DNA of 35,490 nt from Ruminococcus sp. (GCA_017457155.1 JAFTHZ010000002.1:1-35490), one strand, 5' to 3'. Shown: positions 16,104 through 24,385, counted from the first letter of the stretch. A program made the numbers and translations. Notes: generated by a model from the letters alone, not told the origin.

Positions 16104-17613
16104 TAACAAATCAAGCAAATCCACCCCCACAGGTTGGGCGAGGGTTCCGCTGAAGGTGCGTCTTATGGCGTGTTTTCTGCTTTTTGCTCTGGCGTTGCTG
16201 GTGTTTTTGTGGTTGTTCCAGACGGTTTTTCTGGATGATTTTTACCGATTCATAAAGACAACGGATATACAGCGGGATACCACCAGAGTGGTGGATAATA
16301 TTAATTCCGAAGAGCTTGAGGAAATTATTTCCGACATATACACAGACGATGATATGGCAGTGGGAGTTTTCGATGTTTCGGACGGAATCCCCATTCCCGT
16401 ATATATTACCGAGGCTCAGCAGGAGTACGGTCTGGAGCTTCACATTGAGGAGATACTGGGATATTACGAGGAGGTAGCGGAAAGAGGAGAGCGAGTACTC
16501 TTTGATACAGAGATAGTCCGCAGACCTCCGTTCAGAGATAACGCTCCCCCTGGGGGAGAAGAGATTAATGCCAGAGCCATGGCTTGTGCAGAGATAGTGC
16601 AGGCTGATAACGGTCACGAGTATATGGTAGTGCTGAAGGTACCCATCACTCCGGTGCTGAGTACCGTAGAGACCCTTCAGGTACAGCTGATGATAGTGAC
16701 GGTGGTGCTGGTCGTGTTCTCTGTGTGCATTTCGCTTGTCTTCTCCCAGCGGTTGTCAAAGCCCCTCTCAAGAACCAACGAAAGCGCCAAGGAGCTTGCC
16801 CGAGGGAACTATCAGGTGAGCTTTGAGGGTGACGGCTGCAAGGAGATATGGGAGCTGAGTCATACCCTGAATGTTGCCACAGCCGAGCTTGCGACGGTAG
16901 ACAGTTTGCGTCGGGAGCTGATTGCAAACATTTCTCATGATTTGCGGACTCCCCTGACCATGATCACAGGTTATGCGGAGGTTATGCGGGATATCCCCGG
17001 TGAGAACAGCCCCGAGAACCTGCAGGTTATCATTGACGAATCCCAGCGTCTGTCTCACCTTGTGACAGACCTGATGGACCTGTCAAAGCTGGAGAGCTCA
17101 AGCGCAGAGCTTCACAAGGACAGGTTCTGTATCACCGACTCTGTGAGGGATATCTTCCGCAGATACAAGAAGATGACCCTGCAGGATGAATACAGCTTTG
17201 AATTCAACTCGGACGAGAACGTCTTTGTGTGGGGAGATGAGCTGAGGATCTCTCAGGTTATCTACAATCTGGTGAACAACGCTATCAACTATTCCACCGA
17301 TGACAAGACCATCATTGTCAGCCAGAAGCTCTCGGACGGCAGGGTCAGGATAGAGGTCACAGACCATGGACAGGGTATTTCCAAGGAAAATCTGAAGTAT
17401 ATCTGGGACAGATACTACAGGGTGGACAAAGAGCATCAGCGGGCAAAGGTCGGCTCGGGACTGGGACTGTCCATTGTGAAGAACATACTGATTCTGCACG
17501 GTGCCAGATTCGGAGTTGTTAGCCAGCCCGGGGTGGGAAGTACCTTCTGGTTTGAACTGGATGCACTCCCTGCTGAGACTCCTTCTGAGGAAGATCGTCC
17601 TGCATCTGAATAA
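16090..17613 (+). CDS. Sensor histidine kinase (HAMP-HisKA-HATPase)
   Basis: Membrane sensor kinase of about 507 residues. TM1 spans about residues 24-46. An extracytoplasmic sensor of about 150 residues, rich in acidic residues, follows. TM2 is near 199-220, HAMP about 221-270. The dimerisation/phosphoacceptor helix has His283 in NISHDLRTPLTM. The ATPase domain has N-box NNAINYS, G1 DHGQGIS and G2 GSGLGLSIV. The TTG start at 16090 overlaps the regulator gene by 14 nt and has GAGGAG about 12 nt upstream. An in-frame ATG at about 16165 with AGGTG 6 nt upstream is a real alternative, but it would remove the basic residues that normally precede TM1. It phosphorylates the preceding regulator (inferred from pairing). 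Confidence 0.95.
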   Translation: MKQVDNKSSKSTPTGWARVPLKVRLMACFLLFALALLVFLWLFQTVFLDDFYRFIKTTDIQRDTTRVVDNINSEELEEIISDIYTDDDMAVGVFDVSDGIPIPVYITEAQQEYGLELHIEEILGYYEEVAERGERVLFDTEIVRRPPFRDNAPPGGEEINARAMACAEIVQADNGHEYMVVLKVPITPVLSTVETLQVQLMIVTVVLVVFSVCISLVFSQRLSKPLSRTNESAKELARGNYQVSFEGDGCKEIWELSHTLNVATAELATVDSLRRELIANISHDLRTPLTMITGYAEVMRDIPGENSPENLQVIIDESQRLSHLVTDLMDLSKLESSSAELHKDRFCITDSVRDIFRRYKKMTLQDEYSFEFNSDENVFVWGDELRISQVIYNLVNNAINYSTDDKTIIVSQKLSDGRVRIEVTDHGQGISKENLKYIWDRYYRVDKEHQRAKVGSGLGLSIVKNILILHGARFGVVSQPGVGSTFWFELDALPAETPSEEDRPASE

Positions 17614-17623
17614 AAATAATGAA

Positions 17624-17656
17624 GCCTCTGAGCTATATGTTGCTCAGAGGCTTTTT
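17624..17656. terminator. Bidirectional terminator between kinase gene and thpR
   Basis: Perfect 10-bp stem GCCTCTGAGC (17624-17633) with GCTCAGAGGC (17642-17651), loop of 8, then TTTTT on plus. On minus a T-rich run (TTCATTATTTTT) follows. The stem also encodes the last residues and stop of ThpR. Confidence 0.88.
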
Positions 17657-18169
17657 GTATACTTCTGTGTATGTGAGCTTTCCGTTTATCCGCTCGGATT
17701 TCATCAGAGAAATTTCTGTGACCCTGAGGGCAGGTATGGTGAGAAGCTTCGCTATGCTCTCCCGTGAAAAATCAGGAGAAGGGATGAACCGTCTGCCCAG
17801 GGTGATGTGTGGGCGGAAAGGCTTTGTGTCTATCTGAAAACCCTGCTCACAGAATGCGCTCCTGACAGAGGCGGCAAGGTCTGTGAGGGCTTTGCCGCCC
17901 TGTGCTTTTGCAAAGCAGATGCTGCCGTCGCTGCGGCTGAATTCTCCGTAGTCCCTGATATCAAGGGAGAAGCAGGGAGAGGACACCTTGTCCATGGCGG
18001 ACACAGCGCCCCTGAGGTTTTTTGTCTCTCCCACAAAGCACAGGGTCAGGTGCAGATTCTCTTTGTGTGAGGGAGAGATTGACAGGCTCTGTCTGCGCAG
18101 TGCGCATACACCCTCGTACAGCTTATCGGTGGTTGCTCTGTCAAAGTTGATTGCTACGAAAAGTCTCAT
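17633..18169 (-). CDS. thpR: RNA 2',3'-cyclic phosphodiesterase (2'-5' RNA ligase family)
   Basis: Protein of 178 residues in the 2H phosphoesterase superfamily (LigT/ThpR). It hydrolyses 2',3'-cyclic phosphates to 2'-phosphates and shows 2'-5' RNA ligase activity in some members. Both catalytic HxT motifs are present: HLTLCFVGE (His40, Thr42) and FRPHITLGR (His121, Thr123). The ATG at 18169 is chosen because AGAGGA lies 7 nt upstream and the MRLFVAINF start is typical. The longer frame to 18205 would overlap metH. It begins 4 nt after the metH stop, so it is the last gene of the metF-metH operon. Why it belongs there is unclear; it may simply share the transcript. Its C-terminal codons form the terminator stem. 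Confidence 0.93.
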   Translation of the reverse strand: MRLFVAINFDRATTDKLYEGVCALRRQSLSISPSHKENLHLTLCFVGETKNLRGAVSAMDKVSSPCFSLDIRDYGEFSRSDGSICFAKAQGGKALTDLAASVRSAFCEQGFQIDTKPFRPHITLGRRFIPSPDFSRESIAKLLTIPALRVTEISLMKSERINGKLTYTEVYKKPLSNI

Positions 18170-18173
18170 ATCC

Positions 18174-20576
18174 TCATCCTCTGTCTGCAAAGTGCCTCTC
18201 GGCAATTCTCACAGCACCCATAGCGTCCTTGGAGTAGTAGTCTGCCTCTATCATACGGGCGTATTCTTCGCTCATAACTGCGCCGCCTACGGTTACCTTT
18301 GTGTTGGGACAGGACTCCTTCATGAGGGTGATGGTGCGCTCCATGGCGGGGACTGTGGTGGTCATGAGAGCAGACAGAGCTACAAGACTTGCCTGCTCTT
18401 TCTTTGCTGTTTCGACTATGGTTTCCTCAGGAACATCTTTGCCCAGATCGATGACCTGATATCCGTAGTTCTCAAGGAGGATTTTTACGATATTCTTGCC
18501 TATGTCGTGGATGTCACCACGGACGGTGGCGATGACAATTTTCTCGCCTTTGGCGGTGTCTGTGCCCTTTGAGGCGAGCGCGTCCTTTACCTTTGCGAAG
18601 GCTGCCTTTGCGGCTTCGGCGCTCATAAGCAGCTGGGGAAGGTATACCCTCCCCTCCTCAAACCCTGCGCCTACAATATCCAGAGCAGGAATGATGTGAG
18701 AGCTGACAAGATGGAGGGGCTCCTCTGTGGTCAGAAGCTGTGCTGTCAGTGCAGAGCTTTCCTCAGATAGTCCCGAGATGATGGCGCTCTTCAGGTCAAG
18801 GTCTCCTTTGGATACAGGCAGGGTGTCTGCCACATCCTCCATAGCCATAACCTCTGCCATAATCTTCTCGGCGAAGGCCTCCACCTCTGCTGTGAGGGTA
18901 GAGTCGTCGGAGCTCTGCTTGTGGTCTTTCCATACGGTCAGCATACGCTCTGAGTGGGGATTCATGATGGCGCTGCTGAGTCCGCACCTAAGCGCAAGGC
19001 GGAAGAACTCGGAGTTGACATAGTCTCTGTGGGGCAGACCAAAGGAGACGTTGGAGACTCCAAGCACGGTTTTGACACCCATATCCGCAATACCCTTGAT
19101 TGCCTTGAGGGTTACCTCGGCGGCGGTTGTATCGGCGCTGATGGCCATTGTCAGGGTATCGACGATAATGTTCTTTCGGCTGATGCCGTAGCTTTCTGCG
19201 GTGGCGATGATCTTCTCTGCGATGGCGATTCTGCCCTGCGCAGTCTGGGGGATTCCTTTTTCGTCCAATGTCAGGGCGACGATTACACCGCCGTATTTCT
19301 TTGCGAGGGGGAACACGGTGTCCATGGACTCCTGCTTGCCGTTTACGGAGTTTATCATGGGCTTTCCGTTGTATATACGCAGGGCTCTCTCCAGAGCCTC
19401 TTTGTGTGATGTGTCAATCTGCAGGGGGGTATCGGTGACTCCCTGCAGAGCCTTTATCACATCCTCCATAACCTGCGCTTCGTCAATCTCCGGGAGGCCG
19501 CAGTTTACGTCCAGCACCGAGGCTCCTGCCTGCTGCTGATAGACGCCCTCTCTGAGGATAAATGCCATATCTCCCTCACGCAGAGCCTGCTTGACCCGTT
19601 TTTTGCCTGTGGGGTTTATCCGCTCGCCAATGATGACCGCCTTGTCACCAAACTCCACCGCATGGGTGTAGGAGGACACAAGAGTGTGGTGTTTCCGGGT
19701 GATTTCCCTGGGTTTTTTATTCTCAAGAGCTGATACCACCGCCCTGATATACTCGGGGGTGGTGCCGCAGCAGCCGCCCAGTATACGGGCGCCGATATCT
19801 GCGGAGCGGACCATCTGTGTCGCAAACTCCTCGGCACTCACATCAAACACCACCGTATCTCCCTGTGTGCGGGGAAGTCCTGCGTTGGGACTTATCATCA
19901 GAGGGAGGGATGAGTACTCGGCGAAGGTGGTGAGGATTTCGTTCATTTTGTGGGGGCCCAGAGAGCAGTTCATGCCTATGGCATCAACGGACAGTCCCTC
20001 CAGCAGGGCTATCATGGACAGGGCGTCTGCGCCTGTCATGAGCTTCTCTTTTTCGTCGTAGACATTGGTGACAAAGACGGGCTTTGAGGAGTTCTCTTTG
20101 GCGGCGAGGACGGCGGCCTTGGTCTCGTAGGCATCGTTCATGGTCTCGATGAGTATCACGTCAGCACGGCTCTCGCCCAGACGTACCACCTGAGCAAAAA
20201 GCTCCACCGCATCCTCAAAGTCCAGATCACCAAAGGGTTTGAGAATCTTGCCCAGAGGGCCAATGTCCAGGGCGATGTAGCGTTTCTTTCCTCCTGCAAC
20301 TGATATTGCCTTCTCGGCACAGTCAAGGGCGGCGGCGATAACCTGCTCAAGCTCCTCCATACTGAACTTGAGGGCATTGGCGCCGAAGGTGTTGGTGGTG
20401 ATAACGTCACAGCCTGCCTCCAGATAGGAGCGGTGAATATCGATTATAGCCTGTGGGTTGTATATGCAGAGTCTCTCGGGGAGGTCTCCTGTCCTGAGGC
20501 CTTTTTTCTGCAGTTCGGTGCCCATTGCTCCGTCGAAGAACAGAAAGGAGTCTTTGAGCTTTTCCATTATATTCAT
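18174..20576 (-). CDS. metH: Cobalamin-dependent methionine synthase, short form
   Basis: MetH of 800 residues, carrying homocysteine-, folate- and cobalamin-binding modules but not the C-terminal reactivation domain found in the ~1200-residue enzyme. Homocysteine domain (about 1-290): DGAMGTELQ and zinc ligands Cys204 (GMNCSLGP) and Cys269/Cys270 (GGCCGTTP). Pterin-binding domain (about 310-570): GERINPTGKKR, and DVNCGLPEIDEA. Cobalamin cap about 590-665, then the B12 domain with GDIHDIGKNI near residues 684-693, where His is the lower axial ligand. It transfers the methyl of 5-methyl-tetrahydrofolate to homocysteine in the cytoplasm. The reactivation domain is encoded separately by the gene 6 nt upstream. 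The ATG at 20576 has AAAGGA 10 nt upstream; a second in-frame ATG lies at 20567. Confidence 0.97.
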   Translation of the reverse strand: MNIMEKLKDSFLFFDGAMGTELQKKGLRTGDLPERLCIYNPQAIIDIHRSYLEAGCDVITTNTFGANALKFSMEELEQVIAAALDCAEKAISVAGGKKRYIALDIGPLGKILKPFGDLDFEDAVELFAQVVRLGESRADVILIETMNDAYETKAAVLAAKENSSKPVFVTNVYDEKEKLMTGADALSMIALLEGLSVDAIGMNCSLGPHKMNEILTTFAEYSSLPLMISPNAGLPRTQGDTVVFDVSAEEFATQMVRSADIGARILGGCCGTTPEYIRAVVSALENKKPREITRKHHTLVSSYTHAVEFGDKAVIIGERINPTGKKRVKQALREGDMAFILREGVYQQQAGASVLDVNCGLPEIDEAQVMEDVIKALQGVTDTPLQIDTSHKEALERALRIYNGKPMINSVNGKQESMDTVFPLAKKYGGVIVALTLDEKGIPQTAQGRIAIAEKIIATAESYGISRKNIIVDTLTMAISADTTAAEVTLKAIKGIADMGVKTVLGVSNVSFGLPHRDYVNSEFFRLALRCGLSSAIMNPHSERMLTVWKDHKQSSDDSTLTAEVEAFAEKIMAEVMAMEDVADTLPVSKGDLDLKSAIISGLSEESSALTAQLLTTEEPLHLVSSHIIPALDIVGAGFEEGRVYLPQLLMSAEAAKAAFAKVKDALASKGTDTAKGEKIVIATVRGDIHDIGKNIVKILLENYGYQVIDLGKDVPEETIVETAKKEQASLVALSALMTTTVPAMERTITLMKESCPNTKVTVGGAVMSEEYARMIEADYYSKDAMGAVRIAERHFADRG

Positions 20577-20582
20577 ATAGAA

Positions 20583-21176
20583 TCAGTCCTTTGCTTTGAC
20601 AATTGCCGTCACGGATTTTGTGGGGGTGAGCATCATGGAGTCCGTCATGGACAGACCAATCTTCAGGTGAGCCTGCACAAGGCTCAGGATGTCCCCCTGA
20701 ATCTTCAGGGGCAGATCTCCGTACCCCGGGGAGAATCGTGCCGAGGGTGCAACCCCGAACACACTCGAGCATAGGTGGTCGCACAGACACTCGATGGCGG
20801 CGGTGGCACAGCCGTCTGCTATCACAGCACGGCTGGGAAGAATGGGAGAGTACTTGGCGATGAGCCTGTCAGCACCCAGCCCCACCGTAGCGGCAAAGAG
20901 GATGGCGGTGCAGTCTCCGCCCAGAAATTTGTGCAGAGAGCGACTCTCTGTTCTGAAGTACCCGAAGTCCGCCACATCCCCCTGAAAGCGCACCTGCACT
21001 CTGGTACAGACCGCCATGGGGGTGAGCAGAGGAACCAGCTCCTCGTATACCTCACGAGAGAGGGCGCACAGCCTCTCGTCGCTCTGCTCTCTGCATCCGC
21101 TGTATCGGAGCATATCGCAGGATGGCACACAGAGGGTGGAGGGGTCGATGGTGATTGTTTCTATGTGAGGGGTCAT
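20583..21176 (-). CDS. Stand-alone methionine synthase reactivation-domain protein
   Basis: Protein of 197 residues corresponding to the AdoMet-dependent activation domain of MetH, here a separate gene. In the full-length enzyme this domain uses AdoMet and reduced flavodoxin to rescue cob(II)alamin. Supporting motifs are RFSPGYGDLPLKIQGDI and the tail SMMLTPTKSVTAIV, typical of this domain, plus FAATVGLGADRLI in the first half. It ends 6 nt before metH and starts 2 nt after metF (AAAGGA 5 nt upstream of the ATG), so the three are tightly coupled. The split arrangement occurs in other Firmicutes; that the two proteins associate to act as one enzyme is inference. An N-terminal cysteine cluster (CVPSC, SGC) is an extra feature of unknown meaning. 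Confidence 0.9.
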   Translation of the reverse strand: MTPHIETITIDPSTLCVPSCDMLRYSGCREQSDERLCALSREVYEELVPLLTPMAVCTRVQVRFQGDVADFGYFRTESRSLHKFLGGDCTAILFAATVGLGADRLIAKYSPILPSRAVIADGCATAAIECLCDHLCSSVFGVAPSARFSPGYGDLPLKIQGDILSLVQAHLKIGLSMTDSMMLTPTKSVTAIVKAKD

Positions 21177-21178
21177 AA

Positions 21179-22042
21179 TTATCCTTTGATTATCTCTGAC
21201 AGATTTGACTGAATCTGCCTTGCTACGTCAGGCTTGTTCATGGAGTATACGTGTACATTCCTGATGCCTGAGGCGTACAGGTCTATTATCTGCTCGGTGG
21301 CATAGGCGATGCCTGCCTGCTTCATGGCATCGGGCTTATCTCCGTATTTCTCGGCGATTCGGATGAAGCGCTTGGGCAGCACCGTGCCCGAAAGCTCACA
21401 GGAGCGGTAGATCTGCTTTGCGTTGGTGATGGGCATGATTCCTGCCACAACGGGGACAAAGATGCCCTTCTTGTGGAGCTTGTCGATGTAGCTGTAGAGG
21501 ATGTCGTTGTTAAAGAACATCTGGGTTGTCAGGAAGGAGCAGCCTGCCTCCACCTTCTTGCCGATGTTGATTATATCCTCCTCAAGGTTTTCGCACTCGA
21601 TGTGACCCTCGGGATAGCAGGCTCCGCCAATGCAGAATCCCCCGAAGTCGGCTATTTCTTCAATAAGCTGAGAGGCATAGCGGTAGTCGGTAGAAACCCT
21701 GCCGTCCTTGGGGATGTCTCCCCTCAGGGCAAGGATATTCTCGATTCCTGCCTGACGGAGATTCTCCAGCTGATTGCGGACGGTGCCTTTGTCTGAGGAT
21801 ACACAGGTCAGATGTGCCAGGGCGGGTACCTTGTGGGTGTCCTCGATATCCTTGGCGATGGATACGGTGTATCTGCTGGTGCCGCCTCCTGCTCCGTAGG
21901 TGACGCTCATATAGTCAGGTTTCAGTGAGGCAATCTCCAGCGCCGCCGCCTCGACCTTCTCGTACAGGTCGTCGGTCTTGGGCGGAAAAACCTCAAAGGA
22001 CAGGGTGGGCTTCTCCTGTGCAAATATACTGCTCAGTTTCAT
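21179..22042 (-). CDS. metF: 5,10-methylenetetrahydrofolate reductase
   Basis: MetF of 287 residues, the usual size of the bacterial FAD enzyme. It reduces 5,10-methylene- to 5-methyl-tetrahydrofolate, the methyl donor used by the MetH encoded downstream. Motifs: SFEVFPPKTD at the N-terminus with the catalytic Glu, YMSVTYGAGGGTSRYT, HLTCVSS, ENILALRGD and the flavin-site GGACYPEGH region. First gene of the metF, reactivation protein, metH, thpR operon. The start has AAGGAG 9 nt upstream. A clear promoter sits about 60 nt upstream. The transcribed leader is only ~50 nt, too short for a SAM or cobalamin riboswitch, so regulation would have to be at the promoter. Confidence 0.97.
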   Translation of the reverse strand: MKLSSIFAQEKPTLSFEVFPPKTDDLYEKVEAAALEIASLKPDYMSVTYGAGGGTSRYTVSIAKDIEDTHKVPALAHLTCVSSDKGTVRNQLENLRQAGIENILALRGDIPKDGRVSTDYRYASQLIEEIADFGGFCIGGACYPEGHIECENLEEDIINIGKKVEAGCSFLTTQMFFNNDILYSYIDKLHKKGIFVPVVAGIMPITNAKQIYRSCELSGTVLPKRFIRIAEKYGDKPDAMKQAGIAYATEQIIDLYASGIRNVHVYSMNKPDVARQIQSNLSEIIKG

Positions 22043-22097
22043 ATATATCGACTCCTTGTCTGCGGTGGGTTTCTAAAAAAACAGGTTATACATATTA

Positions 22098-22126
22098 ATA
22101 ATAACTCCATTCGCCTTTCAAGTCAA
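22098..22126 (-). promoter_or_regulatory. Promoter of the metF-metH operon
   Basis: Minus-strand TTGACT (22121-22126), 17-nt spacer, TATTAT (22098-22103). Start predicted near 22091. Confidence 0.7.
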
Positions 22127-22147
22127 TGAAAGCCGGACAAATCCCAT

Positions 22148-22187
22148 AGGAGGGTTGGCAAAACTACACAATCAAAGTTACCCTCCT
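22148..22187. other. Inverted repeat upstream of the double-dockerin gene
   Basis: AGGAGGGT (22148-22155) is the perfect complement of ACCCTCCT (22180-22187), with 24 nt between. There is no long T run on either side, so it is not an obvious terminator. It could be a protein-binding site between two divergent promoters. Confidence 0.3.
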
Positions 22188-22226
22188 TTGTGCAACAGGG
22201 CAAAATTCCAATGCAGTGAGTGAAAG

Positions 22227-22255
22227 TTGTTGACGCGGGAGAGAGCTGATATAAT
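22227..22255 (+). promoter_or_regulatory. Promoter of the double-dockerin gene
   Basis: TTGTTG (22227-22232), 17-nt spacer, TATAAT (22250-22255) preceded by TGA (extended -10). The predicted start near 22262 rules out a start codon at 22227. Confidence 0.6.
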
Positions 22256-22277
22256 TAAATTAACGAATAGGAGTTTT

Positions 22278-22580
22278 TTGGACCTGATTGATGCATACGC
22301 CATGGGTCTCGAGGGAATTGAAAATGCCTTCGAAGAGGCAGGAGTCGGCAGACTTGTGGGTGATATGGATCTTGACAGAGAGCTCACCGTCAAGGATGCC
22401 ACTAATATTCAGAAGTGCATTGCAGGACTGATGGAGTTCTCTGCTGATGATTTTATCCTTGCCTTTGAGGGGGCAGAGGATGCACCCCTTCAGTATATAT
22501 CGGACTTTAATCGTGATTGCGAGCGCAACGTCAAGGACGCCACCGCTATCCAGAAGTTCATCGCAGGGCTTGAGTTCTGA
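22278..22580 (+). CDS. Small double-dockerin protein without signal peptide
   Basis: Protein of about 100 residues consisting mostly of two dockerin-type calcium loops. Loop one is DMDLDRELTVKDATNIQKCIAGL, loop two DFNRDCERNVKDATAIQKFIAGL; the Asp/Asn ligands at loop positions 1, 3, 5 and 12 are all present in both. Dockerin modules normally sit at the end of secreted enzymes and bind cohesins. Here there is no signal peptide and no catalytic domain. The best start is TTG at 22278, with AGGAG 4 nt upstream and a fitting promoter; an ATG at 22299 is the alternative. It may be a stand-alone adaptor, a cytoplasmic calcium-binding oddity, or the surviving tail of a larger gene that acquired a promoter by chance. 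It lies opposite a related dockerin gene, 22714-24279. Confidence 0.7.
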   Translation: MDLIDAYAMGLEGIENAFEEAGVGRLVGDMDLDRELTVKDATNIQKCIAGLMEFSADDFILAFEGAEDAPLQYISDFNRDCERNVKDATAIQKFIAGLEF

Positions 22581-22621
22581 TATGCTGAATCCTGATTTTC
22601 AGAAATAACTGAACAGATAAG

Positions 22622-22660
22622 AAAAAACGGTACATTCCATTTGAATGTACCGTTTTGTTT
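22622..22660. terminator. Bidirectional terminator, repeat copy 1
   Basis: 14-bp stem AAAACGGTACATTC (22624-22637) with GAATGTACCGTTTT (22643-22656), loop CATTT. T-rich tails occur on both strands, so it serves the converging genes at 22278-22580 and 22714-24279. The 35 nt at 22622-22656 recur exactly at 24387-24421. Confidence 0.9.
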
Positions 22661-22713
22661 TGTTGTATAGGTCTTATATGATTACTCTTGGATTTTGGGA
22701 TATATCAGATTGA

Positions 22714-24279
22714 TTATGCAAAAGTGGTCCAGATAAACTGAATATTTCCATCGTCATCTGTGCCGAAATATTCGCCGATGTATTTGTTGGCTCCGTTGTT
22801 GTCGCCACCGTAGAAGTCCACTACCATTGCTTTTGTGGTTGTGCCGTTACAGGTGATTACAATGTTTTGATGGTATACGGGAACAAGGAAAATTGCATGG
22901 TATTCGTTCTGTATAAATCCACTGGAATCGGGGAGGATCATAACTTCATCAGGAGAGCTCCATGACATCGCCTGCATTTCCTGCCTGTACCAGCTTTGGG
23001 GGCGTTCAACCACAACCTGTGTCACAGCGGGCGTGCCCAGTCGCTCAACGGCCCGAAGTCCTGCACAATACTTCTGAATTTCTGTTGCGTTGCGTATGCT
23101 CAGGGGCTGAGTCTTGCTGATGAATTTGCCTAACATAAGGCCTGTGTCGGACAGTGTGGTGATATCGGCCAGATGTTTCTGAATTGCCGTTGCGTCCTTT
23201 ACGTTCAGCTTTTTGTCACAGTTTGCATCGCCCCACGGAAGAGCGTCGGGAGTAGCTTCGTCAGGAGTAACTATCTCAGGAATATCGAAGCTGCTGTTGT
23301 CATAAAGACCGAAGGCTCTCTCGTATTTGCTCATATCCCCAAGTCGCCACTTCGCCATAAGTCTGGGTTCAGTTCCCTCAGGGGTGTATACATAGGTGTT
23401 GTCAGTGTATAGGATATCTCCGAGACAGTCAAAGGTGAATATGGCAGGGAAGGTCTGCTCTCCTGTGTCGGCACTGAATATCACTCCATATACAGTATCG
23501 GGGTTCAGTCCGCCGATAATATCGGGGTTATACTCAACGTGGTCATAGTAGACAGTACATTCTTCTCTCTTAGATTGCCATGTGGCGAAAACCTCGCCGC
23601 TTGCCATATCCCATATATGACAGAAGATTCTTTTGAAATTGGTCCACTGATAGGGGATTTCAAAGTCGATGCCCGAGGCAAAGTCGTTGAACATCTCATC
23701 CTTGTTGAGCTCAAAATTACAGCTTATCGCAAAGTCATAAGCGGCACAGCCCTGCTCTGCATATACGGTGAAGGTAGGGTCAGGCTTGTATGTATATGTC
23801 AGAGTCTCAAGGTCGAGAGTTCTGCGGTTATAGCCGAATGCCATCTCTCCAATAGTGAGAGTATTGCTTGGAACTGTGATGGAACCAAGATTGTAGCAGT
23901 ACAGAAAAGCTCCGTCCCCCAGGGTGGTCAGGGTAGAGGGCAGGGTTACGCTTGTGAGCTTGCGACAAAAGGCAAACGCGTTGTCGCCGATTTCTTCTAT
24001 TCCCTCTGAAATAATAACTTTTCTGACAAGAGAATTCGATCTGAAAGCGTCTTCTGCAATTCCGACTACCTTGTATCCGAGTTCTGCGGGGATGGTTACC
24101 TGCTCATTGTAGCCTTTGTAAGCAGTGATGATAACTTGTTCTTCCCCAACGATTTCTGCCTCGAAATCTCCCACAGTAATACTTGTATCTGCAACGGGGG
24201 TGCTCTCGGCAAAGATTGGAATCATAGTTGCCGGCACGAGAATCATCAGAGCCAGTATGAAAGATATAATTTTCTTCAT
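22714..24279 (-). CDS. Secreted leucine-rich-repeat (BspA-type) protein with dockerin
   Basis: Secreted protein of 521 residues. Signal peptide MKKIISFILALMILVPATM to about residue 24. Residues ~30-150 hold BspA/LRR_5-type repeats (KVIISEGIEEIGDNAFAFC, SVTLPSTLTTLGDGAFLYC). A beta-rich middle follows with no recognised domain. A dockerin starts near residue 346: the first loop (DANCDKKLNVKD) keeps its ligands, the second (KFISKTQPLSIRN) has lost most of them. About 110 further residues follow the dockerin, which is unusual. ATG at 24279 has GAGGTGA 5 nt upstream; the in-frame GTG at 24288 overlaps it. Its own TTGACA promoter sits just behind the glgP terminator. A role in cell-surface or cellulosome/amylosome-like attachment is inference. 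Confidence 0.88.
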   Translation of the reverse strand: MKKIISFILALMILVPATMIPIFAESTPVADTSITVGDFEAEIVGEEQVIITAYKGYNEQVTIPAELGYKVVGIAEDAFRSNSLVRKVIISEGIEEIGDNAFAFCRKLTSVTLPSTLTTLGDGAFLYCYNLGSITVPSNTLTIGEMAFGYNRRTLDLETLTYTYKPDPTFTVYAEQGCAAYDFAISCNFELNKDEMFNDFASGIDFEIPYQWTNFKRIFCHIWDMASGEVFATWQSKREECTVYYDHVEYNPDIIGGLNPDTVYGVIFSADTGEQTFPAIFTFDCLGDILYTDNTYVYTPEGTEPRLMAKWRLGDMSKYERAFGLYDNSSFDIPEIVTPDEATPDALPWGDANCDKKLNVKDATAIQKHLADITTLSDTGLMLGKFISKTQPLSIRNATEIQKYCAGLRAVERLGTPAVTQVVVERPQSWYRQEMQAMSWSSPDEVMILPDSSGFIQNEYHAIFLVPVYHQNIVITCNGTTTKAMVVDFYGGDNNGANKYIGEYFGTDDDGNIQFIWTTFA

Positions 24280-24347
24280 TTTTGTCACCTCATCAGATTA
24301 TTCTTTGAGTGCAGAGCATTTCAGAGCGTTTGCTGAATACACTTCAC

Positions 24348-24382
24348 AATTACATTGTAATTCATAGAATGTGTAATGTCAA
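24348..24382 (-). promoter_or_regulatory. Promoter with palindrome over the -10
   Basis: Minus-strand perfect TTGACA (24377-24382), 17-nt spacer, TACAAT (24354-24359). A palindrome AATTACA-T-TGTAATT (24348-24362) covers the -10 exactly and could be an operator. Confidence 0.75.
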
Positions 24383-24385
24383 CAC

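Noticed and set aside
22043-22097. Possible SAM or cobalamin riboswitch before metF
   Set aside because: The predicted leader is about 50 nt and has no S-box or B12-box landmarks.
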